From contig DLOQ01000076.1 in assembly GCA_002479655.1 (NCBI GenBank), positions 315 through 13,159 of the forward strand: a DNA stretch of 12,845 bases, given 5' to 3'. The translations under genes and the position numbers were made by a program. The DNA comes from Lachnospiraceae bacterium UBA7480 (GTDB lineage Bacteria; Bacillota; Clostridia; Lachnospirales; Lachnospiraceae). This document shows positions 1 through 7,400 of this stretch, piece by piece. Positions within the stretch are counted from its first letter, which is position 1; each line of letters begins with the position of its first letter. Below the pieces are notes generated by a model. It was not told the DNA's origin, did not search any database, and was given only the letters and a program-made list of their open reading frames with translations.

Positions 1-216
1 ATCTACAGGCTCTCCTGCGGCATTGATGCCGGAAACCACCGGCTCACCATAAAACACACCCAGATTGTACCGGTTATAAGAAGGAATCTGCGCATAGGTC
101 TCCGTATAGTTCTCCGCAGTTCCACGGATACCGCTTTCCTCCAACGCCGCTTCCGTCACGGCGATCCCGTTGACCGTCACTGACACGGTAGACGGAGCAA
201 TCAGCTCATATTGCTT
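1..216 (-). pseudogene. Downstream part of a frameshifted membrane-anchored protein, runs off the left edge
   Basis: This stretch is open in the minus-strand frame through to base 1 and reads as ordinary protein (for example ELIAPSTVSVTVNGIAVTE, then NRYNLGVFYGEP). It continues the preceding gene in another frame. Removing one T of the three at 215-217 (one A of an AAA run on the coding strand) joins the two into a smooth Asp-Lys-Gln-Tyr-Glu-Leu passage. It has no start codon or ribosome-binding site of its own. I therefore read it as the second half of one gene broken by a single-base insertion, either a true mutation or a sequencing error. The product is not recognised. The visible part is hydrophilic and would lie outside the membrane, given the N-terminal anchor of the first half. 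Confidence 0.6.
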
Positions 217-685
217 TGTCCGTCCGCAGCAGCAGCTCGACACTGTCCGTCTCCCAGAGCGGCAGCCCATAAGCTGCTGTCTCGCTCCTTTTCCTCAGCC
301 GCACCTTCGCAAAAGGCATCCCGTCAACCGTCACCACATACACCGGTCTCTCCTCGATATGCTCTCCCTCTTTGATTTCAAATCCTATTTCCTTCCCCGA
401 CAGATAGACGTTTAAAAAATCCACAAAGTTTTCTCTGCTCTCAAAAGGCCCCAGCTCCACCGGATCAGCCAGATTCAGAATCTGCTCCGCATCTTTCGTT
501 TCAAATACTGTCATCACCTCGTTTTGCTGATACAGCGCCGGACGCGTCTCCTCAAATACCGTCTGGTAATCTCCCAAAAATCCATAAAACCTCACCAAAG
601 CCACCGTCAAAACAACTGTCAGCAAAACACTCCAGATAATCAGAAATATCCAATATCCTTTGATCTTTTTTTTGGTTTTTAACAT
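206..685 (-). CDS. Membrane-anchored protein of unknown function, N-terminal part before an apparent frameshift
   Basis: The ATG at 683-685 gives 159 residues and has AGGTGG just upstream. A GTG at 689-691 is also open, abuts the upstream stop at 692-694, and has a weaker ribosome-binding site. The protein starts with a Lys-rich segment and one hydrophobic helix (about residues 11-31 of the ATG form), followed by an exported-looking alpha/beta region, so it is probably a single-pass membrane anchor. The frame ends at TGA 206-208, but the other frame carries on with coding-like sequence to the window edge, so this is probably the first half of a longer protein. It directly follows the phosphodiester glycosidase gene with almost no gap, so the two are likely co-transcribed and may act together at the cell surface. 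I do not recognise the family. Confidence 0.6.
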   Translation of the reverse strand: MLKTKKKIKGYWIFLIIWSVLLTVVLTVALVRFYGFLGDYQTVFEETRPALYQQNEVMTVFETKDAEQILNLADPVELGPFESRENFVDFLNVYLSGKEIGFEIKEGEHIEERPVYVVTVDGMPFAKVRLRKRSETAAYGLPLWETDSVELLLRTDKAI

Positions 686-691
686 TGCCAC

Positions 692-1684
692 CTATCTTTC
701 CACTATAAAAGCCGTGGGCATATCTCTTGCGCCTTTAATAGAACAATTGTTTAAAATTTCTTCCCCTTCATAAGCCATAGAGGAGGACATCCCTCCATCC
801 AGATTCGCCGCATTGACCGCCCCAAAATCCAGCATGATCTCTATCAGATCCAGATAGGATGCGCCCAGAGAACCGGTCTGCCTGCCTTCGATAACCAGTA
901 AAAGTACCGCGCCGTCTGCACGCTGACCAATCGCCGTCCGGGGATTTAATCCGCCTCCCGTTCCGATCGTAGTAACCGCCTCGCCGTTTACCACCAAAGC
1001 GGGACCGAATGTCACCGCATCCCGAAAACCCATGTCTACCGCCTGCTGTCCGGTCATTCTCCCACAGATAAACACATTATTATTGTCAAATCCGTAAATG
1101 TCGTATGTCTGACTCAGACTTCCATATACCAGCTCTCCCTCCGAGAATACAATCCCTTCCGGCTGTCCTCCCTTGCCGAAGCCGTTATCGTCATTGTACC
1201 GCCCGCCGTTTATGCCTGCAATGGCGTCATATTTATCAATGATCTCCAGCAGTGTCAGTCCCGCCTTGTTTGCGTCAAACTCATCACAGATACCAACCTT
1301 CACTCTCGAAGGATCTTGGATGATCATCATTTTTCCTGTATAAAGAGAGCCCTGCACATCCACGATTTCAATGTCCGCGCTTTCTTCATCCCCCTCGTCG
1401 GGAATCTCTGCAAAAGCCAAAAGCTGCGTATCCGTACTGATCTCCCCTACCTCAATGATATTGGAAGCTACGATATCCTGTACCTCCTGCTCCGTCAGAA
1501 AGATATCCGCAAGAAATCCTGCCGCGCTGGTCTCCCTCACCGATGTGACGAAAAGATTCCTGATCTGCGGGGAAGGTCCCTTGGACACCAGATAGATCAT
1601 CACCAAAAAACCCGCCAGCAGAAGAATCAGCGTCACAAACACCCACAGAAAAAATTGTCCCGTTATCCTTAAAACTTTTTTCAT
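692..1684 (-). CDS. Phosphodiester glycosidase family protein (NAGPA domain), membrane anchored
   Basis: A 330-residue protein with an N-terminal membrane anchor (about residues 8-34) and a C-terminal NAGPA-type domain (about 110-330). Family hallmarks are visible: AGINGGRYND near 156-165, NPRTAIGQ near 247-254 followed by a hydrophobic strand and EGR, and the NLDGGMSSSM motif near 294-303. Known members include mammalian N-acetylglucosamine-1-phosphodiester alpha-N-acetylglucosaminidase and many bacterial cell-surface proteins, often labelled exopolysaccharide biosynthesis proteins; the bacterial substrates are mostly unknown. The anchor suggests that it acts outside the cytoplasmic membrane, plausibly on cell-wall or capsule phosphodiesters (inference). 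The ATG start is preceded by GAGGAG at good spacing. It probably forms an operon with the membrane-anchored gene immediately downstream. The region in front of it contains a decayed gene rather than a clear promoter. Confidence 0.88.
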   Translation of the reverse strand: MKKVLRITGQFFLWVFVTLILLLAGFLVMIYLVSKGPSPQIRNLFVTSVRETSAAGFLADIFLTEQEVQDIVASNIIEVGEISTDTQLLAFAEIPDEGDEESADIEIVDVQGSLYTGKMMIIQDPSRVKVGICDEFDANKAGLTLLEIIDKYDAIAGINGGRYNDDNGFGKGGQPEGIVFSEGELVYGSLSQTYDIYGFDNNNVFICGRMTGQQAVDMGFRDAVTFGPALVVNGEAVTTIGTGGGLNPRTAIGQRADGAVLLLVIEGRQTGSLGASYLDLIEIMLDFGAVNAANLDGGMSSSMAYEGEEILNNCSIKGARDMPTAFIVER

Positions 1685-1794
1685 AAGCTCTCCTCACCGT
1701 TATTCCTATAATGTGTTCCACACTGTATGATTTCGATGCTTTCTACATTTATACGAAATACAATTCTTTTTTTCATTAGCATCATATTTAAGAA

Positions 1795-1983
1795 AAAACT
1801 GCATTCCGCTGCCTTAAATAACACATAAAAGACAATACATTCCGTAATTCCCAAAAACTATCTTTTCTTTATGTTAAATCCTGAAAAAATCCCCAATCCG
1901 ATCGCCAAAAAGGGTTCTAAGATCACTGCTATAAAAACTACCGGATATTGAAATATCAAATCTAAACATGTAACAGGAAACAT
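1795..1983 (-). pseudogene. Decayed truncated copy of the membrane-protein family at 3776-4387
   Basis: This is the content of an otherwise gene-free stretch of about 300 bases (1685-1988). Starting at ATG 1981-1983, the minus strand aligns without gaps to the start of the 203-residue protein encoded at 3776-4387. My hand count gives 27 identical residues in the first 41, including ILEPFLAIGLGIFSGFNIKK against IIEPFLVIGLGIYSGFNIKK. At position 42 the intact copy has Trp (TGG) and this copy has TAG (1858-1860). Similarity resumes after the stop (FLGITECIVFYVLFKAAE) and then fades near 1795, so the remaining two thirds, including the extracellular tail, are missing. The AAAAAGT just ahead of the ATG is also shared with the intact copy. 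It lies directly behind the 289-residue gene. It is a broken paralog, not a working gene. Confidence 0.85.
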
Positions 1984-1988
1984 ACTTT

Positions 1989-2858
1989 TTATCTCTCCAT
2001 CCCCTCTAACTCATCCTTTAAGTCGATCCGTTCCTTCCAGCCTTCCCCGAAGATCTGATTCGTCCACTGTCCGTATGCCCATGTGGATTTTATGATGTCT
2101 ATGGCATTGTGGGCGTGTTCATCATAATAATACCTTTCCACACTTTCAGCAGACCCTCCGCTGATCCACTCCAGACTTTTTATTTCGTCGCTTTCCATCC
2201 TGACTAAATATCCGTGACCCACATAAATATCATCATTTTCCTGATCATTTGTCCGTTCCGCCAGAGATTCCATTGGTGTCCCCGTCTGTATTCCAAGCTC
2301 TGTTCCTGACTGTGTTCCAATCGGTATTACAATCGATGTTTCTGTCTGTTTTTCAATCTGTGTTTCCATATTAGGCACAGGCTCAATATCCTCAAAAACA
2401 AAATTAACTTGGGCAAGTTCATTTATGATATCGTCCAGATCACGGGGCGACAGCCTTCCCCAATAACATTGTTCACATAGCTCATCCCAGAGCCTGTCAT
2501 CCGTAAAGTAGAAATACTCAAGCATCTTCCATAGTTCTTCCTTGGGATAATTATTCACATAATAGGAATCTATATTGTATCCCGAATAGACATCCCCATT
2601 TTCAAAAACAAATAGATAATTTTCTACATATTCCCCATTCTTAAAAATCAAATATCCTATTTCCACAAGAATTTTATCCCTGCCGACACCCTGTCGCAAC
2701 AGCATGCGATCCACCGGTTCCATGACGCGTATTTCTTTTGTATAGTTATAGTACTTTATGGCAAATGGCGCAGACAGTGCCGCCAGCACTGCCAGCGCTG
2801 CCAGCGCTGCTGTTAATGTTATAATAAGCCTTTTCTTTTTTCCGGTTTTTTTGGTCAT
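1989..2858 (-). CDS. Unrecognised membrane-anchored extracytoplasmic protein
   Basis: From ATG 2856-2858, preceded by GGGGGTG, the product is 289 residues. An upstream TTG at 2907-2909 is open too, but it adds only a short segment without hydrophobic or signal character. The N-terminus is Lys-rich (KKTGKKKR), followed by one Ala/Leu-rich hydrophobic segment at about 11-35, so it is a signal anchor or uncleaved signal. The rest is hydrophilic: a region rich in aromatic and acidic residues (about 70-155), a low-complexity Thr/Gln/Gly stretch with imperfect TQ/GT repeats (about 164-196), and a C-terminal part with an HAHNAID segment. I see no lipobox or sortase motif. It lies between two members of the membrane-protein family and is followed at once by the decayed copy. 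It could be an accessory surface protein of the same cluster. No function is assigned. Confidence 0.7.
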   Translation of the reverse strand: MTKKTGKKKRLIITLTAALAALAVLAALSAPFAIKYYNYTKEIRVMEPVDRMLLRQGVGRDKILVEIGYLIFKNGEYVENYLFVFENGDVYSGYNIDSYYVNNYPKEELWKMLEYFYFTDDRLWDELCEQCYWGRLSPRDLDDIINELAQVNFVFEDIEPVPNMETQIEKQTETSIVIPIGTQSGTELGIQTGTPMESLAERTNDQENDDIYVGHGYLVRMESDEIKSLEWISGGSAESVERYYYDEHAHNAIDIIKSTWAYGQWTNQIFGEGWKERIDLKDELEGMER

Positions 2859-2985
2859 ACGGACACCCCCAACAAATTTGATTTCTCCCTTTAAAGAGCC
2901 AATATGCAATGTTACATATCCTTATTTTTCTGATTTGTAATATTTATAGCGTGAAATGGAAGACATTGTATTTTATCTGCTTACA

Positions 2986-3699
2986 TCAGCGGATCTCCAT
3001 CCGAATATCACGCACCCATCCGAACTCCCCATAATATATCGTATAATACCAATCATTACCCTGTTCATCCGTATATGTATAATACGCTCCCCAGTGCTCA
3101 TAAGCACTAGGACTACTCATCTGATCAAATGTTCCATACCATTTTTGAATGGATTCAAAATCCATTTCCCTAATGATAAAATCAGGATATTTATAATAGG
3201 TCGGGCAGTATCTTTTATTTAAAAACACCCCTACAGGAACAGAAAGAGAGACTACAGCTATAATGATCAAAACCGCCCTTATTACCACTGCAGTTTTCCA
3301 TTTAGAAACAACTCTGATAATAAAAGTAAGCACCGCAACAATTATCGCAACTGAAATAATGATTACAATATCTATGATAAAATCAGATGACAGAATAAGA
3401 TAAAAAATATTTGCAAAGAACGACGTGAAAGCTTGTAATGCAAGAAAGAATAAACAGAAATATATCAATACACCGACTACCGGATAAAACCATCTTCTCT
3501 TACAGTCTTTTCCGGCATATATTCCCAGCCATACTGCAAACACAAAACTTGCAATAAAGCCCAAAAAAATTAAAATAATAAGATGTGATATCCACAGAAA
3601 AATTAAAATTCTTTCTATCAATCCCACTAAAAATATTGCCAGATAAACTTTCAAAAGAAGAACAAAGATTTTTATTATTTTATTAGGAATCTTTTTCAC
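2986..3699 (-). CDS. Multipass membrane protein, paralog of the neighbour at 3776-4387
   Basis: A 237-residue protein starting at GTG 3697-3699, with AAAGGAG seven bases upstream. About five hydrophobic segments are visible (roughly 8-36, 40-60, 70-96, 98-131 and 136-160), followed by a soluble tail of about 75 residues. Positive clusters (KDCKRRW near 64-70, RVVSKWK near 129-135) place the tail outside the cell by the positive-inside rule. The tail matches the neighbour's closely: NKRYCPTYYKYPD, then YYTYTDEQGN, then WYYTIYYGE and a final DIRMEIR. The family is not one I can name. Compared with the 203-residue paralog it has an additional N-terminal membrane segment. It belongs to an array behind the large secreted protein. 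An immunity or surface-accessory role is possible but unproven. Confidence 0.75.
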   Translation of the reverse strand: MKKIPNKIIKIFVLLLKVYLAIFLVGLIERILIFLWISHLIILIFLGFIASFVFAVWLGIYAGKDCKRRWFYPVVGVLIYFCLFFLALQAFTSFFANIFYLILSSDFIIDIVIIISVAIIVAVLTFIIRVVSKWKTAVVIRAVLIIIAVVSLSVPVGVFLNKRYCPTYYKYPDFIIREMDFESIQKWYGTFDQMSSPSAYEHWGAYYTYTDEQGNDWYYTIYYGEFGWVRDIRMEIR

Positions 3700-3732
3700 C
3701 GGTCTTCTCCTTTAAGAATTGGGAAATACCAC

Positions 3733-3761
3733 AGTTTACTTTTTAGCCACAAAATCGTCAA
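3733..3761 (-). promoter_or_regulatory. Candidate sigma-A type promoter of the 237-residue membrane protein gene
   Basis: On the minus strand TTGACG (3756-3761) is followed after exactly 17 bases by TAAACT (3733-3738). This is a five-of-six -35 box and a four-of-six -10 box, about 34 bases before the GTG start and ahead of its ribosome-binding site. It lies in the 76-base gap between the two paralogs. Position and spacing are good but the -10 match is weak, so this is a candidate only. Confidence 0.4.
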
Positions 3762-3775
3762 ACAAAGTCTTGAAA

Positions 3776-4387
3776 TTAGTGAATCTCCATGCAGATATCC
3801 ATTACCTTTCCTTCGTCAAAATATATAGTATAATACCAACAATTTCCCTGTTCATCCGTATAAGCATAATAAGCTCCATAACCATAATACTGTTCATTCT
3901 TTATATCAAATTCCCCAAACACAAATTCTATACTATCCCAGTACGTCAGTACCTCCTTAATAATATAATCCGGATATTTATAATATGTAGGACAGTATTT
4001 TTTATTTAAACCAATCCCCCATGAAAGAGACACAACTATAATTAACAAAGAGCTTACCAATATCCGAATCCAACATGATTCTTTTCTTCTCATTATTACT
4101 GTAACAAACATTGCAAGTAACGATAAAGTCAGACAAATACATAGCATAATTATTTCAAATTTTGCTATAGATAACGGAATTTCATAGGTTCGGGTTTCAA
4201 AAAACCATTCCGTAGCCTTGAATAGCACAAAAAAAGCAATACATTCTATAATTGCCAAAAACCATCTTTTCTTTATATTGAATCCGGAATAAATCCCTAA
4301 CCCGATTACCAAAAAAGGCTCTATGATAATTGCTATAAGAATCAGTGGATATTCAGCTATTAAATTTAAACTTCCAAACGGCAACAT
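3776..4387 (-). CDS. Multipass membrane protein with extracytoplasmic tail, best-preserved template of the decayed copy
   Basis: I place the start at ATG 4385-4387 (203 residues). GGAGG sits nine bases upstream at 4397-4401, and the decayed copy at 1983 begins at the same residue. A further in-frame ATG at 4460-4462 has no ribosome-binding site, and its codons fall within the terminator of the gene before, so I reject it. Four hydrophobic segments are visible (about 12-35, 43-63, 73-98 and 108-126), with basic loops IKKRW and MRRKE that would face the cytoplasm. The C-terminal tail of about 75 residues (NKKYCPTYYKYPD, then AYTDEQGN and WYYTIYFDE, ending DICMEIH) would then be extracellular. 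The family is unrecognised. It is the first gene after the large secreted protein, and its paralogs follow further along. Confidence 0.75.
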   Translation of the reverse strand: MLPFGSLNLIAEYPLILIAIIIEPFLVIGLGIYSGFNIKKRWFLAIIECIAFFVLFKATEWFFETRTYEIPLSIAKFEIIMLCICLTLSLLAMFVTVIMRRKESCWIRILVSSLLIIVVSLSWGIGLNKKYCPTYYKYPDYIIKEVLTYWDSIEFVFGEFDIKNEQYYGYGAYYAYTDEQGNCWYYTIYFDEGKVMDICMEIH

Positions 4388-4427
4388 ACTTTTTAACCTC
4401 CACTTATAATTATAATAATATTTTAAT

Positions 4428-4459
4428 AAAAAGGGAATATATACAATATACTCCCCTTT
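4428..4459 (-). terminator. Rho-independent terminator after the large secreted protein gene
   Basis: On the minus strand AAAGGGGA, a one-base bulge and TATAT fold back on ATATA and TTCCCTTT, followed by a T-rich run (TTTTTATT). It begins about ten bases after the stop codon at 4468-4470 and separates the large gene from the first membrane paralog. Confidence 0.65.
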
Positions 4460-4467
4460 CATTTAAG

Positions 4468-7400
4468 TTATGCAAATATCGTACTCCAATCAAGTTTCAA
4501 AATAAGATTATTTGGAATCCCTCCACCTGATACCGCAATTTGTAATTTAAGATTTGTGCCATCTTCTTTTTTATATTTATATTCGTCAGGTTTTTGATCT
4601 CCAACACTAAGATCTGCCGTAATAGTATGTGTTCTCAAAACAATATTGTCCACTCTCTCTGCGTGATAAACTATTTCTGCAGCAAACGAATCATAGCTGG
4701 GATTGCCTGAACGCATCGCCAAAATACATTCTTGTTCGGCTAATGTTGGATTATACGGATCAACAATTACAATTTGATCATCCGATTTATCATTCGTTCC
4801 TTTATCATCATATATCTCCGGATTCCCAGCACTATTTCCAACTTGATATTTTTCCAAAGCAGCTAATGCATATTTACTAGAAACTTCCTCCGTCATATAT
4901 ATAATATTTGTATTCTGATCAATACATTCATTCTGAATAACTAACCTTACATATATTTGAGGTATTACATAAAGTGCATCCGACTCAGGCTGTTCAAAAT
5001 AAGATGACAAAACATGATTAACCTTTGCATTTTTCTGATTTATTACTTTCTTAAATTCCGCATCCAACAAAGCCAAATTATTAGGATTGCTATAAGTCTG
5101 CATTTGATTTATATCCAGTTCTATAAATGGGACTGAAACGCTCGGCATTGTTTTATATCCTGTAGTGTCCCTTAACTTAATCAAACTAAATACTGTATCT
5201 TCATCCGTTTCTACAGAATAAAGATACCAATTAGCAGCCACTTCACGCATGCCATGATTTGATGCAGAATTATCCCCTATGATACACAGACAATCAAACG
5301 CATAATCTCCATATCCCATATTCCATAATATTTCAGGAAGCGGTGTCATGCAGATTGTAAACCCATCCCTTGTCTGAATCATCTTATTCATATCAATGTA
5401 TCCCTCATTAATAAATTCAATGTATTTATCTGCATAATTATCACATTTCATCGGTCGGATATCAAAACCATCCAAAATCCCTTCCCCATCTGTATCCTCC
5501 TCTATAGGATTAGAATATATGGGAAGAATTTTACAAACACGTAACGTCGAATCAATGTGTCTGTAGACATCTGTCAAAAGTATTCCCGCTGTCTCCGATT
5601 CTGAAAAAAATCGTTCCAATCCAGACTGTACATAGGATACATCCGGTATCTGCATACAATCATAAATTGTCGGCAGAATAATCTCTCCGTTTGCATCCCA
5701 CGATATCATATTCGTATTGACTTCTTCCCAGTCCGTCAAAGAATCCGTATCTGAATTTGCCCCATTTGCTGGATCAAGCGGCTGTGTCAGGGTAATCTGC
5801 GTCCATCCTGTTGGCAGAACAATAGTAAATTCAGTTTGCTCAGGGACATCCGCCGCCGGAGCCGCATTCTGCCGGATATGCTCATAAATCTTATCGGCAG
5901 TTGAATTAGAAACTTCCAAAAAAATCCCTTTTGTATCTTCAATCAACGTCATTATTTTTTCCCCTTGTTCTTCAGACGCATACTTGTATCCCTTTGGAAA
6001 AATCTCCGAATAATAAACGTCAAACTTTTCGCAGACAGAATGCTGGGTGTAAAAATCCCACATCGAATATCCTGTATTACCGTTATATAATGTATATACA
6101 AATATGGATGCATCCTCTCTTAAGTCTGCTTCTCTACAAAATAATTCAAACGCTTTGGAAACTCTGCAGTTATTATATGTATAGCTATAACCCCGATTGC
6201 TTAACGCGTTCTCCAGAGAAGCAGAAGATGTAAACCATTTATCACCGTTTGAATTTAGCCAATATGCAATACTGCTTTGAAATGCCAAAACACCTATCCT
6301 GATAGAAGCATTAGGATGATTATTTTCCAGCTTCCTCGCCACTTGCACGATCATACCTTTTTGCATTTGAAAATCTGTAGGGGATGAGCCTGCGCACTGC
6401 AGAATAAATACAATATCAATACTGGCATTATCAATATCATTACTAACGCTATCTCCCAAGTCCAACGCCATCAGCATGGGCATATCTTCCATGACATAAG
6501 CTTCTTCCGGCATCACAAGACTTTCCAGCTCCTCCGGCTCTATGAACTCTCCTTCCTGCCATATGGAATCTTCTTCATTATATTCATCCGTACAGCCAAA
6601 ATATATCCCCTCTTCCGGCTGCATTTCCTCTTCGTCTTCATACAAATCAATGCTCAGAGCTGCCGCTTCTGCCTCCGGCAGATCAAAGTTTAACAGCCAT
6701 TTTTCCAGATCCATCAGGCAGTAGGTTCCAAATTCATCCACTTCTGTATAGACGATATGATTCTCCATATCAAATTTTGTTTCTATGGGAAGGAGCATAT
6801 TAATATCCTCAAAATATTTAAAGACATTCAGCCTCTTAATTCCCTCTATTTCTTCCTCCCCGGGGAACATACCAATCTCATTTTCCCTGTATGCCTCCGC
6901 TATCTCAAATTTCAATGTCACGCTTTCAACATTACCACCCTGATATTTCAACCCAATTGCAGTACCCAGAATGGCATCATTCTCTATGGTATGTGCATAC
7001 GGTGTCTCTCTTGCATCCAGATTGCCTGCCACATATCCCGCTGCATCTGCCTCAATAGACATCCTGTACGGACTATCCGCTGTATTGATCCCTGCCAGTG
7101 CCTCACTGTCCGCATCAACCGTCTGATGAATCATATATTCCCCGTCCGGTGTGCCGTTTGTACTCCCGTTCAGGGGATCAAGTCCAAGGCTGATCTCATC
7201 CCCGTCCTTGATGCCGTCCCCGTCACTGTCCGCATTCATCGGGTCAGTTCCATATACATAAAGCTCGTCATAATCAGAGATACCGTCATAATCGCTGTCC
7301 GCACTTGCGGGATCTAATCCTTTGTTAAGCTCCTCCCTGTTGGAAATCCCGTCCCCGTCGCTGTCTGCATCCGCATCCGATACACCTGACTGCACGGAAG

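Noticed and set aside
1316..1721. Overlapping open frames on both strands within and ahead of the phosphodiester glycosidase gene
   Set aside because: They are alternative frames of a well-supported gene; the minus-strand one covers its membrane anchor in another frame.
1783..1798. TATTTAAGAAAAA resembling half of a LytTR site
   Set aside because: A single weak match in AT-rich pseudogene sequence, with no partner at 21 bp and no promoter.
2859..2909. Upstream TTG start for the 289-residue protein
   Set aside because: The ATG at 2858 has its own G-rich ribosome-binding site and starts a standard basic plus hydrophobic anchor; the extension has neither signal nor anchor character.
4388..4462. 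Longer N-terminus (25 more residues) for the 203-residue membrane protein
   Set aside because: No ribosome-binding site at 4462, the codons fall in the terminator hairpin of the previous gene, and the decayed copy aligns from the internal ATG at 4387.
5931..6233. Plus-strand open frame of 100 residues
   Set aside because: Antisense to the A-like domain, with no family features and no start signal.
6757..7317. Long plus-strand open frame of 186 residues
   Set aside because: It lies antisense to the calcium-loop and linker region of the secreted protein, is rich in Cys and His as expected of reversed Asp/Gly codons, and has no sensible ribosome-binding site.
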